Positions 29,249 to 39,581 of a DNA stretch of 64,000 nucleotides are shown one piece after another (position 1 is the first letter of the stretch; each line of letters starts with the position of its first letter). The position numbers were made by a program, and so were the translations under genes. Under the pieces are notes generated by a model that searched no databases, had not been told where the DNA came from, and saw only the letters and a program-made list of their open reading frames with translations. This stretch comes from Sneathiella glossodoripedis JCM 23214 (lineage in GTDB: Bacteria; Pseudomonadota; Alphaproteobacteria; Sneathiellales; Sneathiellaceae): positions 186,001 through 250,000 of the forward strand of contig NZ_BAMS01000003.1 of NCBI RefSeq assembly GCF_000616095.1, in the 5' to 3' direction.

Positions 29249-29433
29249 ACTTAAAACTCCCTAGCAAGTAGTTTTGTATTTTATAATATATGGAAAATAG
29301 CACCAATTACAATAAAGGTCAATAATGCTGACATTTAGAAAGAAAATTACTCAATGATTTTTTGGGACTTTTTTCTATCTTCAACTCACTGGCGTCGGAT
29401 AAACTGTTCAAAACAGTGAGGAACTTGTGAATT

Positions 29434-30417
29434 ATGACGATTTTGCTTACGGGTGTAGCAGGCTTTGTTGGGATGCATGTCGCCAAGCGATTGCTGGCGA
29501 ACGGTTTTAAAGTTTTCGGAATCGATAACATCACCAGCTATTATGATGTTGCTCTGAAAAAAGGGCGCCTGCAGGAATTAGAACCTTATGCTGATTTTGA
29601 ATTTCAGAAAGTTGACATTGCTGATGAAGAGTCTCTAAAAACCGCCTTGTCAGGCCGCGAAATACATTACGTAGTGCACTTGGCAGCGCAAGCTGGGGTT
29701 CGCTACAGTCTTGAAAACCCCCACTCATACGCACATTCCAACCTGACTGGATTTCTGAATATCCTTGAATTTTGCCGGCATAATTCAAACCTGCAGCACT
29801 TCATTTACGCAAGCTCCAGTTCAGTCTATGGAGGAAACAAGGAGTTGCCGTATTCGACAGACCAGTCAGTGGATCGCCCAGTGTCGCTTTACGCTGCAAC
29901 CAAAAAATCCAATGAATTGATGGCGCATAGTTACAGCCATCTCTATCGAATTCCATCCACCGGGTTGCGGTTTTTCACCGTTTACGGACCGTGGGGGCGC
30001 CCCGATATGGCTTACTGGCTGTTCACAGAAGCAATGCTTGCGGGAAAAACCATCAAAATTTTCAATAATGGGGATATGAAACGTGATTTTACCTATATTG
30101 ATGACGTCGTGGATGGGGTTGTAAAATTATTACCGGTTGCACCACAGGACAAAGGGATGGAACAGCCGCCTTACCGGGTGGTAAATATTGGTAACAACAA
30201 ACCCGAAGCGTTGATGGAATTGGTCTCCACCTTAGAAAAAACACTTGATGTAAAGGCAAATCTGGAGTTTCTTCCCATGCAAAAAGGGGACGTAAAAGAA
30301 ACCTTTGCCAATATTGACCCAATGCGTGAGCTTGTTGGATACGAACCGCAAACAAGTCTTGCTCAGGGTATTCCTCTGTTCGTGGATTGGTACCGCGAAT
30401 TTATCGAAAGAGAGTGA
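29434..30417 (+). CDS. NAD-dependent sugar epimerase, UDP-glucuronate 4-epimerase type
   Basis: 327-residue extended SDR. NAD fold TGVAGFVGMHVAKRLL; ASSSSVYGG and the catalytic YAATKKS (Tyr-x3-Lys); GLRFFTVYGPWGRPDMA, a stretch typical of UDP-glucuronate epimerases; RDFTYIDDVVDGV. It probably makes UDP-galacturonate for polysaccharide or LPS. No other polysaccharide genes are nearby. Its stop is 3 bp from the following thioesterase ATG. Confidence 0.9.
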   Translation: MTILLTGVAGFVGMHVAKRLLANGFKVFGIDNITSYYDVALKKGRLQELEPYADFEFQKVDIADEESLKTALSGREIHYVVHLAAQAGVRYSLENPHSYAHSNLTGFLNILEFCRHNSNLQHFIYASSSSVYGGNKELPYSTDQSVDRPVSLYAATKKSNELMAHSYSHLYRIPSTGLRFFTVYGPWGRPDMAYWLFTEAMLAGKTIKIFNNGDMKRDFTYIDDVVDGVVKLLPVAPQDKGMEQPPYRVVNIGNNKPEALMELVSTLEKTLDVKANLEFLPMQKGDVKETFANIDPMRELVGYEPQTSLAQGIPLFVDWYREFIERE

Positions 30418-30420
30418 ACC

Positions 30421-30897
30421 ATGTCGAACGCTTTTGATATTACTCAGATACAGAATATAATCGATGTCGGAATACCACATTGTTCGGACATCGGAGTTAA
30501 AGTGGAAAGTCTGAACGATGACGCCGTCGTCATGCGTCTGCCCTATGATACACGTTTCGTTGGCAATCCGGTGAGTGGTGTTTTGCATGGTGGAATTGTC
30601 ACGACCCTAATAGATACAACATCCGGGATGTGTATCTACGCCAAGCTGCAAAAATATTTGCCAATCGCAACCCTTGATCTGCGAATTGATTATTTGAAAT
30701 CGGCAGAGCCGGGGCGGGATGTCCTTGCTAGGGCAACCTGTTATAAATTGACACGTCAAATCGCATTTGTTCGTGCGGTTGCCTATCATGACACGGCTGA
30801 TGATCCGATCGCCAATAGCGTCAGCACCTTCATGCTGCATTCAACGCCGACAAAATCTCTCGATAAAGTTTCAAAAGAAATGAGGGAAAAATCATGA
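30421..30897 (+). CDS. PaaI-family hotdog thioesterase, first of two
   Basis: 158 residues, hotdog fold of the PaaI/acyl-CoA thioesterase family: TRFVGNPVSGVLHGGIVTTL, then IDTTSGM and LDLRIDYLKSAEPGRDV. The active segment GVLHGG is intact. It hydrolyses an acyl-CoA of unknown type. It overlaps the second thioesterase at the ATGA-type junction (4 bp), so the two are translationally coupled and may form a mixed oligomer. Confidence 0.88.
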   Translation: MSNAFDITQIQNIIDVGIPHCSDIGVKVESLNDDAVVMRLPYDTRFVGNPVSGVLHGGIVTTLIDTTSGMCIYAKLQKYLPIATLDLRIDYLKSAEPGRDVLARATCYKLTRQIAFVRAVAYHDTADDPIANSVSTFMLHSTPTKSLDKVSKEMREKS

Positions 30898-31343
30898 ATA
30901 CCCAATCTTCTGAAGATTTTTTAAAGGCTATTCTGGAAGCCAAAGAAAACCGCGATTGGAACGCAATTGCTGGTTTGATACCCTACTTCAGTTATTTGGG
31001 TGTGGAAATTCGTGAGACTGAAGATGAGCTAATTTGCTCTATACCTCGCAACAAACGCTTTACAGGTAATCCCACATTACCTGCGATCCATGGCGGAGTT
31101 GTGGGAGCATTCATGGAAAGCACAGCTCTTGTTCATCTGCTGATTACGCAAGAAATAACGCAACTGCCGAAAATTATCACTTTTACAATAGACTATCTTC
31201 GCTCGGCCAAAGTGGATGCCTGTTTTGCCGAAGCGATTATCACGAAACCCGGCCGCAGGGTGGCGAATATGCGTGTGAGAGCTTGGCAGAAAGACCGCAG
31301 CAAACCAATTGCAACCGCGAATGCAAATTTCCTTGTCAGCTAA
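30894..31343 (+). CDS. PaaI-family hotdog thioesterase, second of two
   Basis: 149 residues, a diverged paralogue of the gene before it: KRFTGNPTLPAIHGGVVGAF, then MESTAL and FTIDYLRSAKVDACFAEA. The HGG motif is kept. The tandem pair in one operon with an epimerase is odd, as no pathway links them. The 4-bp overlap upstream indicates coupling. Confidence 0.88.
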   Translation: MNTQSSEDFLKAILEAKENRDWNAIAGLIPYFSYLGVEIRETEDELICSIPRNKRFTGNPTLPAIHGGVVGAFMESTALVHLLITQEITQLPKIITFTIDYLRSAKVDACFAEAIITKPGRRVANMRVRAWQKDRSKPIATANANFLVS

Positions 31344-31395
31344 AGCAAACTTCTTATCTGCTATATAAAACCTGTCTACACGGAGCTACATTAAT

Positions 31396-33172
31396 ATGTC
31401 CGAAACTGCCCTTGGCACACTTCCAGAATGGGACCTGAATGACCTTTATCCGGGTACGAATTCAGCAGAGTTAAATGATGATATTCAGAGCTCGGCTGAA
31501 AGCGCAAAAGAGTTCGCAAAAGCGTATGAAGGTAAACTCTCCAGCCTAGATGGTGACGGAATTCTTGCAGCCCTTAAGGACTATGAAGGAATTGAGGAAA
31601 CACTCGGTCGTATTATGTCATATGCCTATCTGGTGTATGCCGGCGATATGACAGATCCTGAGATCGGGAAGTTTTTCCAGAATATGCAGGAGAAAATCAG
31701 CAAAATTTCAACTGATTTGCTGTTTTTCACTCTGGAGTTAAATCGGATAGACGATGAACGCTTCGAAGAGTTTTATAAGAATGCGGAGCTAAGGCGATAT
31801 AAGCCTTGGATAGATAATGTCCGTGCAATGAAGCCTATCAGTTGGATGATCAATTGGAAAAGCTTCTGCATGAAAAAAACGTTTCCGGGCGCAGTGCTTG
31901 GGTTCGTCTGTTTGACGAAACAATGGCGGGCTTGAAATTTGAAATGGATGGTAAGCAGATGGCTTCGCAAGAAGTCCTGCACTTACTCTCAGCCAAGGAT
32001 GGTGCAGTTCGTAAGAAAGCTGCAAAAAGCCTTGGTAAGGTATTCGGTGAGAATGTTCGCCTTTTCGCGCTGATTACCAATACTTTGGCCAAAGACAAAG
32101 CGATTGAAGATGAGTGGCGGAAAACAGACAGTCCAATGGCAATGCGCCATCTTTCCAATCAGGTGGAAGAGGAGGTCGTCAACGCGCTTTCCGAAGCTGT
32201 ACAGGCGTCATATCCAAAGCTTTCCCATCGTTATTATGCGCTAAAAGCGAAATGGATGGGGCAGGACAAACTTGACTATTGGGATCGAAATGCTCCGTTA
32301 CCTGAAGACGACGATCGAATTATTCCATGGGATGAAGCGCGCGACACTGTGCTGGATGCCTATCGCCGGTTTTCGCCAAAACTTGCGGATCTTGGGAAAG
32401 AGTTTTTCGACAGGCCGTGGATAGATGCGCAAGTGAGACCGGGTAAAGCGCCCGGTGCTTTCGCGCATCCCACAGTTCCGAGCGCACATCCATATCTCCT
32501 TGTAAATTATCAAGGCAAAGTTCGGGATGTGATGACGCTTGCCCATGAGTTGGGACATGGTGTTCACCAGGTTTTGGCAGCACCTCAGGGCGCATTGCTG
32601 GCCGATACACCGCTTACGCTGGCGGAAACTGCAAGTGTATTTGGTGAACAGCTCACATTCCGCGCCCTATTGGAGAAAGAGACCGATCCTTCTAAAAAAC
32701 GCGTCATGCTCGCCAGTAAAGTTGAGGACATGATCAATACGGTCGTTCGGCAGATTGCATTTTACGAGTTTGAAGTGCGTCTGCACAAGGCACGCCGGAA
32801 GAAGAATTGTCGCCTGATCAGATTGGCAAGATCTGGATGGATGTTCAAAAAGAGAGTCTTGGACCGGCTATTCGCTTGCATGATGAATATCAGTATTTCT
32901 GGACTTATATTCCTCATTTCATTCATTCACCATTTTATGTCTATGCCTATGCATTCGGGGATTGTCTGGTGAATGCTTTGTATTCTGTGTATCAAAATGC
33001 ACAAAGTGGCTTTCAGGAAAAATACTTTGAAATGTTAAAAGCAGGCGGGACCCTGAGACATAAGGAGTTGCTGGCTCCATTTGGTCTTGATGCGTCTGAT
33101 CCAGCTTTCTGGCAAAAAGGACTGGGTGTAATCGAAGGCTTTATTGACGAACTGGAAGAACTGCAAAGCTAA
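31396..33172 (+). pseudogene. pepF: oligoendopeptidase F, broken by two frameshifts
   Basis: Read through two breaks this is a full M3 metallopeptidase of about 592 residues. The first break is near 31836: RAMKP continues as (H/Y)QLDDQLEKLLHEKN once one base is added. The second is near 32796: HKAR continues as PEEELSPDQIGKIWM after adding one C to a CC run. The zinc site TLAHELGHGVHQVL (HExxH type) is intact, as is the downstream glutamate region LTLAETASVFGEQL. It is a cytoplasmic enzyme that cleaves oligopeptides. Both lost bases leave everything else conserved, which points to sequence error. A strong terminator follows. Confidence 0.9.
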
Positions 33173-33196
33173 AAATTCTGCCGAGCTGTATCAATT

Positions 33197-33228
33197 AACC
33201 GGCCTTTTGTGGCCGGTTATTTTTTTTG
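33197..33228 (+). terminator. terminator after pepF
   Basis: AACCGGCC, TTTTGT, GGCCGGTT and a run of T. Confidence 0.9.
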
Positions 33229-33321
33229 TGACTGTCATTAACTACAATTTGTTGCTCATATTGAATGATTTGCTATATTGCGTTGCAGCGTAACTAAACC
33301 GCATTTGGTAAAGAGGATAGA

Positions 33322-33450
33322 ATGTACGAACACGGAAACATGAATATCGAACAGCAAAAGGATGCATATAACTGGTTTGTTCGCCTCAGCACTTGGGGAA
33401 CAATCATCGCAGCAGTCATAACTGCTTTTGTTGTGTTTATCATTACCTGA
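33322..33450 (+). CDS. aa3-type cytochrome c oxidase subunit IV
   Basis: 42-residue single-pass membrane protein of the bacterial COX4_pro_2 type: MYEHGNMNIEQQKDAYNWF, then VRLSTWGTIIAAVITAF. The polar N-terminus, WGTII, and one transmembrane helix match the small fourth subunit of alphaproteobacterial aa3 oxidase. AAGAGGATAG precedes the ATG. The other cox genes are not in the window; it stands alone before the transhydrogenase operon. Confidence 0.85.
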   Translation: MYEHGNMNIEQQKDAYNWFVRLSTWGTIIAAVITAFVVFIIT

Positions 33451-33581
33451 CAGGGTTTGATATGCTAGCTGTCTCGACCGCCATACAAGACAGGCATGGA
33501 GGAGGGGCAGGATAAATCTCGTTTGACGTTTGCAGGGGGCGTCGATCACACCCACTTTAATTATAATCTATAAGAGGATCG

Positions 33582-34739
33582 ATGATGAAAATCGCAATCC
33601 CAATGGAGCGGCGGGAGCATGAAAAACGTGTTGCAGCCTCTCCGGATACAGTAAAAAAGTTTGTGGGTCTGGGAGCTGAAGTCATTGTGGAGAAGGGTGC
33701 TGGTTTACGCAGCTCTTTCTCTGATCAGGAATATATCGATGCCGGGGCGACTATTGCCGGGGATGCCGCAGCAGCCCTTAAGGACGCCGATGTAATTCTG
33801 AAGGTGCAGCGCCCCTTGACCGAAGCAGAGGGAGGGCCAGGCGAACTGGCTTTGATGAAGAAAGGTTCCACGTTGATTTCGACGCTGGCTCCTCTTCAGA
33901 ATAAAGAACAGGTTGCGGCCTACGCCGCCGCTGGTGTTGAAGCGCACGCTATGGAATTGGTGCCACGCATCAGTCGTGCTCAGTCAATGGATGTTCTTTC
34001 TTCCCAGTCCAACCTCGCCGGTTACAAGGCCGTACTGGATGCGACCACTGAATATGGCAAAGTGATGCCAATGATGATGACCGCCGCCGGTACAGTTGCA
34101 CCTGCAAAAGCTTTCATCATGGGAGTTGGTGTTGCTGGTTTGCAGGCTATTGCGACGGCCCGCAGATTGGGCGCTATTGTTACAGCAACTGACGTGCGTG
34201 CTGCTACAAAGGAACAGGTGGAAAGTCTGGGCGCCAAATTCATCATGGTTGAAAGTGATGAAACAGGTGAAGGTGAGGGCGGTTACGCCAAAGAAATGTC
34301 CGATGAATACAAGAAGAAACAGGCTGAGCTTGTTTTTGAACATTTAAAGAAACAGGACATTGTTATCACGACAGCCTTGATCCCGGGACGGGAAGCACCG
34401 GTTTTGATAACGGATGAGATGCTCGCTCAGATGAAGCCTGGATCAGTTCTTGTTGACCTTGCGGTAGAGGCTGGCGGTAATGTGACTCAGTCGAAACCAG
34501 GCGAAGTTGTTGAAACTGAAAACGGCGTAAAAATTATTGGTCATATAAATGTGCCCAGCCGTCTCGCCAGTGACGCATCTTCGCTATATGCGAAAAACCT
34601 TTTCAATTTCCTCTCCCCCATGATCAATAAAGAAAATGGTGCGCTAGAGATGAATTGGGACGATGAGATCATTCAGGGCACGGGCCTGACACGCGACGGT
34701 AAAGTCGTACATCCGCTTTTGACAGAGGGAGGTAACTAA
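33582..34739 (+). CDS. pntAA: NAD(P) transhydrogenase subunit alpha 1
   Basis: 385 residues, the NAD(H)-binding dI domain of proton-translocating transhydrogenase. Motifs: [55 protein letters not shown] and [20 protein letters not shown]. Alphaproteobacteria split the alpha subunit in two, as here; this is the soluble part. Two adjacent ATGs are possible starts (33582 and 33585), after AAGAGGAT. First gene of a three-gene operon. Confidence 0.96.
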   Translation: MMKIAIPMERREHEKRVAASPDTVKKFVGLGAEVIVEKGAGLRSSFSDQEYIDAGATIAGDAAAALKDADVILKVQRPLTEAEGGPGELALMKKGSTLISTLAPLQNKEQVAAYAAAGVEAHAMELVPRISRAQSMDVLSSQSNLAGYKAVLDATTEYGKVMPMMMTAAGTVAPAKAFIMGVGVAGLQAIATARRLGAIVTATDVRAATKEQVESLGAKFIMVESDETGEGEGGYAKEMSDEYKKKQAELVFEHLKKQDIVITTALIPGREAPVLITDEMLAQMKPGSVLVDLAVEAGGNVTQSKPGEVVETENGVKIIGHINVPSRLASDASSLYAKNLFNFLSPMINKENGALEMNWDDEIIQGTGLTRDGKVVHPLLTEGGN

Positions 34740-34741
34740 TC

Positions 34742-35035
34742 ATGGATATGGTCGATCCTACTGTTTTCCGTCTGGCGATTTTCGTGCTTGCGATTTTCGT
34801 TGGATATTATGTGGTCTGGAGCGTAACACCAGCCCTGCACACCCCTCTTATGGCGGTAACCAATGCAATTTCATCGGTCATTATTGTCGGTGCGCTTATT
34901 GCAGCGGGTCCGGCTGATGTCAATTTGGCCAAAATCTTTGGTTTTGTGGCTATTGTTCTGGCATCAGTTAACATCTTTGGCGGCTTTCTGGTCACCCAGC
35001 GTATGCTTGCCATGTACAAGAAAAAACAAAAATAG
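34742..35035 (+). CDS. pntAB: NAD(P) transhydrogenase subunit alpha 2
   Basis: 97 residues, the small membrane part of the split alpha subunit, with about three transmembrane helices ([49 protein letters not shown]) and the conserved [21 protein letters not shown] lies 2 bp past the pntAA stop. With PntB it forms the proton channel. Confidence 0.96.
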   Translation: MDMVDPTVFRLAIFVLAIFVGYYVVWSVTPALHTPLMAVTNAISSVIIVGALIAAGPADVNLAKIFGFVAIVLASVNIFGGFLVTQRMLAMYKKKQK

Positions 35036-35047
35036 GGGGATACGCTA

Positions 35048-36439
35048 GTGACTGCTAACTTTACGGCGCTTGCCTATCTGGTATCCGCCATTCTATTCAT
35101 TCTGTCCCTGCGGGGATTGTCTTCACCTGAAAGTTCTCGTCGCGGTAATGTGATGGGAATGATCGGCATGGCCATTGCGATTGTCGTGACCATTCTCAGC
35201 CCTAATGTTCTCTCTTACGAGTGGATTATCGGGGGAATTGTTGTCGGTGGTGCCATCGGTGCAGTAATTGCGCAGCGCATCGCAATGACAGCAATGCCAC
35301 AACTTGTCGCCGCGTTTCATTCGCTCGTCGGTTTGGCCGCTGTTCTGGTTGCCGCGGCCGCTTTTTATAATCCGGAAGCATATGGCATTATAGGCGCAAG
35401 CGGTGAGCTAACAGTGTTAAGCCGGATTGAAATGGCGATCGGTATCGTTGTCGGTGCGATTACATTTTCAGGCTCTATTATTGCTTTCACCAAGCTGCAG
35501 GGACTGGTCTCTGGTAACCCTGTGGTTTTCCCGGGTCAGCACATGCTGAACCTTCTGATCGGTATTGCGATTTTGGCACTGATTATATGGTTCTGCGTTG
35601 ATCTCAACCCAACCATTTTCTGGACCATGACCGCGCTTGCGTTCCTCATTGGCTTCCTGATCATTATTCCGATCGGCGGCGCGGATATGCCGGTGGTCGT
35701 GTCCATGCTGAACTCTTACTCAGGCTGGGCTGCAGCCGGTATTGGTTTTACACTGGAAAATACTGCGCTGATTATCGTCGGCGCACTGGTGGGCTCCTCC
35801 GGCGCAATCCTGTCTTACATCATGTGTAAAGGCATGAACCGGTCATTCTTCAGCGTGATTTTGGGTGGCTTTGGTGGTGACGATGCTGCCGCGGCTGGTG
35901 GTCAGCAAGTTGACCGTCCATTTAAGGCAGGCTCAGCTGATGACGCCGCTTTCATTATGAAAAATGCGGGTAAGGTTATCATCGTTCCGGGCTATGGTCT
36001 TGCGGTTGCGCAGGCTCAGCATGCGCTTCGTGAAATGGTCGACGAACTGAAAGCGGAAGGTGTGGATGTAAAATATGCCATTCATCCAGTTGCTGGTCGT
36101 ATGCCAGGGCATATGAATGTTCTGCTTGCGGAAGCACAGGTTCCGTATGATGAAGTGTTCGAGCTTGAAGAAATCAACTCAGATTTCTCAACGGCTGACG
36201 TTGCACTTGTTGTGGGTGCGAACGATGTGACGAACCCTGCAGCGCGTGATGACCCATCAAGTCCGATTTTCGGAATGCCAATTCTGGATGTGGACAAGGC
36301 GGGAACAGTTCTGTTCGTTAAGCGTTCCATGTCTTCGGGTTATGCCGGCATTGATAATGATCTATTCTATAAAGACAACACTATGATGCTTTTGGCCGAT
36401 GCCAAGAAGATGGTGGAGGATATCATCAAGGCAATGTAA
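35048..36439 (+). CDS. pntB: NAD(P) transhydrogenase subunit beta
   Basis: 463 residues with a GTG start. About nine membrane helices occupy residues 1-270, then the NADP(H)-binding dIII domain (VIIVPGYGLAVAQAQHALRE, HPVAGRMPGHMNVLLAEA, LVVGANDVTNPAARDDPSSP). The complex uses the proton gradient to make NADPH from NADH. Starts 12 bp after pntAB and ends in a strong terminator. Confidence 0.97.
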   Translation: MTANFTALAYLVSAILFILSLRGLSSPESSRRGNVMGMIGMAIAIVVTILSPNVLSYEWIIGGIVVGGAIGAVIAQRIAMTAMPQLVAAFHSLVGLAAVLVAAAAFYNPEAYGIIGASGELTVLSRIEMAIGIVVGAITFSGSIIAFTKLQGLVSGNPVVFPGQHMLNLLIGIAILALIIWFCVDLNPTIFWTMTALAFLIGFLIIIPIGGADMPVVVSMLNSYSGWAAAGIGFTLENTALIIVGALVGSSGAILSYIMCKGMNRSFFSVILGGFGGDDAAAAGGQQVDRPFKAGSADDAAFIMKNAGKVIIVPGYGLAVAQAQHALREMVDELKAEGVDVKYAIHPVAGRMPGHMNVLLAEAQVPYDEVFELEEINSDFSTADVALVVGANDVTNPAARDDPSSPIFGMPILDVDKAGTVLFVKRSMSSGYAGIDNDLFYKDNTMMLLADAKKMVEDIIKAM

Positions 36440-36461
36440 CGCTGGGATGTCTGAATTTAAG

Positions 36462-36490
36462 AAAGCCGCGGTTTGTGCCGCGGCTTTTTT
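36462..36490 (+). terminator. terminator after pntB
   Basis: AAAGCCGCGG, TTTG, CCGCGGCTTTTTT. It lies 6 bp from the stop of the convergent Cache gene and could serve that as well. Confidence 0.9.
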
Positions 36491-36496
36491 ATTGGC

Positions 36497-37207
36497 TCAT
36501 GTTTGCTGGTAGATAACGATTTTGATGTCAGGTGACGTTCTATGCAAAGGCAGGCGAACCAGTTCAACAGTTCTGCCCTGACCAAGCCGCGATATACTAT
36601 TTCCTTCAAAGTTATCGAGCAGCATGCCGCTGGAATCCCTGATCTGGATCAGGAGGGTTTCATCCATTTTCCCCACCTGTTCCAAGACTTCCTTCAACCA
36701 GTCTGTTTTTATGCCGGTCACAAGAACATACGAAATTTCCTGATTACTTGATTTGACCGGAAGGGCAACAGCCAGAACCGGTAGTTTTGACACTTTACCA
36801 ACTAAAAACTCCCCAATGGCAAAATCATTTTTGGCAACCGCGCGCTTGTAATAGTCACGGTGACTTAAATCGATGGAGGTATTTGTCTGTGTTGGAGAGC
36901 TAAGCAGTTTGCCGTCAGGTGTCAGTTTTAAAAAAATATCATAGACGTCAGCGTGTTTTTGCAGATATTGATCTAAAATCTGATCACTTGGCACGTTGCG
37001 TAAAGCGGCGCTGTCAATATCTTCACGCAACTGCCGAAGTATCAATTCCGCGTCTTCAAGTTGGCTTGCCAGCCGTTCCTGAATGGCAGTATACACCCGA
37101 TTAGCTTTTGCCTGTACGTCTTCTGTATTTTCTCTCAGAAGACTAGCAAAGCTTATAAAGGCCACAACTGATAAGGCCATGGTTAAATAAGCCGCTATTT
37201 TTGTCAC
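36497..37207 (-). CDS. orphan Cache sensor protein, no output domain
   Basis: 236 residues. One N-terminal membrane helix (IAAYLTMALSVVAFISFASL), a helical linker (RVYTAIQERLASQLEDAELI), then an extracytoplasmic Cache/PDC-like domain with VYDIFLKLTPDGKLL, SHRDYYKRAVA and PVLAVALPVKSS. It ends without a second membrane helix or any HAMP, kinase or GGDEF domain. It starts 8 bp after the hybrid kinase stop, so it is the last gene of a kinase operon and may act as its periplasmic sensing partner. Equally, it may be the remnant of a longer receptor. Confidence 0.72.
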   Translation of the reverse strand: MTKIAAYLTMALSVVAFISFASLLRENTEDVQAKANRVYTAIQERLASQLEDAELILRQLREDIDSAALRNVPSDQILDQYLQKHADVYDIFLKLTPDGKLLSSPTQTNTSIDLSHRDYYKRAVAKNDFAIGEFLVGKVSKLPVLAVALPVKSSNQEISYVLVTGIKTDWLKEVLEQVGKMDETLLIQIRDSSGMLLDNFEGNSISRLGQGRTVELVRLPLHRTSPDIKIVIYQQT

Positions 37208-37215
37208 CTTAGCTT

Positions 37216-39389
37216 TTACCTTCTGTTATCAGTCTTCTTATCCTTTTGCGCGGGGGTATAGTTTGACACATGTGTGAACGCAGCCTTGAAATTGTGTTTG
37301 ATATCTTTTTCAAGAATGGATAGCTCGGCATCCAACCGATTTTTGGACGGGATGTCAGATCGAAGGGCTTCAATATGATGCAAACTGGCATGGAAGCCAA
37401 AATTGGATAGCATTCCTTTAAGTTCATGTAGAAGGTCATCAAGTTCTTCGTCATTTTTATCTGTAGAGCGGATTTCGCCAAATATTTTTCGGGCGTTTTG
37501 GTTGGCTTTCTCCAACAGGTTATGGACGCCATCCACACCCATTCTTTCGCAGAAACGGTTCAGTTCACTGTGATCAGGAACCGGATGGGATTCAGCCAGT
37601 TTGGATACTTTTGCATATTCACCAAAATACCGGGCGAGGATCTCGTTAAGCTCGCTAAGGCGAACGGGTTTGATCAATACATCGTTCATACCTGCATCGA
37701 TATATTCGGTCCGCTGATCAATAAAGGCATTTGCGGTTAGCGCAATTATTGGTAATTCTCTTGGTACCAATGGTGTCGCGCGGATGGCTTTGGTCGCATC
37801 TACACCTGTCATGTTGGGCATTTGCACATCCATCAATATCAAGTCATAACTCTCTGGCGCGGTGGTTATTCGCTCGACCACCTCAACGCCGTCATTGGCA
37901 ATGGTGACATTGTGACCAGAATCCTCGAGCAACCCCTGAATAACCATTTGATTGACGGAGTTGTCTTCTGCGACCAGCACAGAGAGGGTTTTTGACATAA
38001 CTTTGGAGCTGCGGGTCGGGCCAATTTCACCTTCTTTTTCATTTTTGGCCTCTTCGACAGGAATGGTTGCTATGAATTTGGATCCAACTCCGGGTGTGCT
38101 TTCGACATTAAGCTACCGCCCATGTCTTCGCAAAGTCCGCGTGCGATGGAGAGGCCAAGACCCGACCCACCGAGTTGAGGGCGACCTTCAACCTGTTCAA
38201 ACTCTTCAAAAATTGCTTCCAGTTTTTCATGGGGAATGCCCGGACCCGTATCGATAACATTAAAGACCAGAGCAGATTGACTACGCTTCGATTTGATATC
38301 TACTTCCAGTTTGACGAAGCCATGTTTGGTGAATTTGGTGGCATTTCCAATCAGATTGAACAGAATTTGCTGAATATGATCCAGATCGCCATGAAAATAT
38401 CCTTCGGCCTCTTCTGAAACCTCAACCTTAAACTCCAAACCCTTGTTTTGAAGTTGGAAATGAAAGATTGAATTCAGTCCATCAACAAGCGTTTCAACGT
38501 TAAAATCCTGTTTGGTTATAACAGATTTTCCCGCTTCAATTTTGGCGAAATCCAGAACCTGATTTAATAATCCAAGCAGGAAAAATCCGGATTCGCGCGC
38601 TATTCTGAGTTCCTTGTCAATTTTTTGAGGGAGATCATTCCTCAAAACAATCTGAATAATGCCTAAAATGCCATTTAGTGGAGTTCGAATTTCATGGCTC
38701 ATTGCTGTTAGGAATTTCGCTTTTGCGCGCGCAGACCTTGAAGCCTTTTCTGCTTCTAGTTTTAGTCGTTCAGAATATTGCCGCCTTTCATTTTCACGAG
38801 CGATAAGCTGAGAAAACATCCATATTCCTAAAATATTGGCAATCCAGAGCTGCGGCCAAACGCCAACCAAAACGGAATATTGGACATGGGCAGGAAATGT
38901 TAGAATGGTTGGCATTGTTACAGCGGTTGCAAATGTGGCCACCGCAATAAGTGAAAGTGGGGCAATCACCTCTTTTTTTTCATGGTGGCAATACCAGCGC
39001 CATGCCACCCCGATACCTGCGAATACTATAATATAGGAAACGCCAGCAGCCATGCCTATCCCGCCTACGTAAAACCTAACGGAGGCAGCGATTGTTGCAG
39101 TAATTGCTGCTGAAATAGGGCCGCCAATAATTCCAGCCATTAGTAGGGGGGCGCCGCGAGCATCGGCAATTATGCCTGGAGCAAACTGAATGGGCATATT
39201 AATCAAAAGTGCAGCCGCAGCACCGAAAAGTAGCCCGGTTTTAACCGATATACTAAATTCTTTTTGACTGGGTCTACTGGTCAAATTGAAATCAAAATAG
39301 GCAATAAACCATGCTAGAATGGCCAGTAAACCCACATTGGCGATAAGGCTGATATAACTTTGTGTAAATGCGTCTATTATTATTTGCAT
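37216..39389 (-). pseudogene. hybrid histidine kinase with 5TM-LYT sensor, frameshifted (copy 1)
   Basis: Read through a break near 38108, about 724 residues. Domains: five-helix 5TMR-LYT type sensor (residues about 10-200, with PGIIADARGAPLLMAGIIGG), HisKA (AMSHEIRTPLNGILGIIQ), HATPase_c (NLIGNATKFTKHG, DTGPGIP, GLGLSIARGLCEDMGG), receiver (DLILMDVQMPNMTGVDAT) and a C-terminal HPt (LLHELKGMLSNFGFH). The frame ends at MSKAHPELDPNS; adding an A to an AA run gives SLNVESTPGVGSKF and joins the halves. It is a paralogue of the next gene upstream, in the same order and direction. The start is taken as the Met aligning with the paralogue. Confidence 0.87.
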
Positions 39390-39581
39390 TTGAACCAACT
39401 TTAAAGGGATTGAAAAGAATTCTGCCTGAGACTTTTTTTGATCCAAAAGCAAAGAACACGATTGTTTTTGGTCGCCAAACTGGCTTCAGATAGTCAAAGT
39501 TTCATCAATAAACTTGCTTCATCAGTTATATTAATACATCCTATATTATGTAATATTTTGTAACAAAAATCAATGCCAAAG

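Noticed and set aside
29434-33172. Operon of epimerase, thioesterases and peptidase as a polysaccharide cluster
   Set aside because: The gene set does not share a pathway; only the close spacing of the first three supports joint transcription.
33563-33568. TATAAT before pntAA as a -10 box
   Set aside because: It would leave a leader of about 10 nt and cut off the ribosome binding site; no matching -35.
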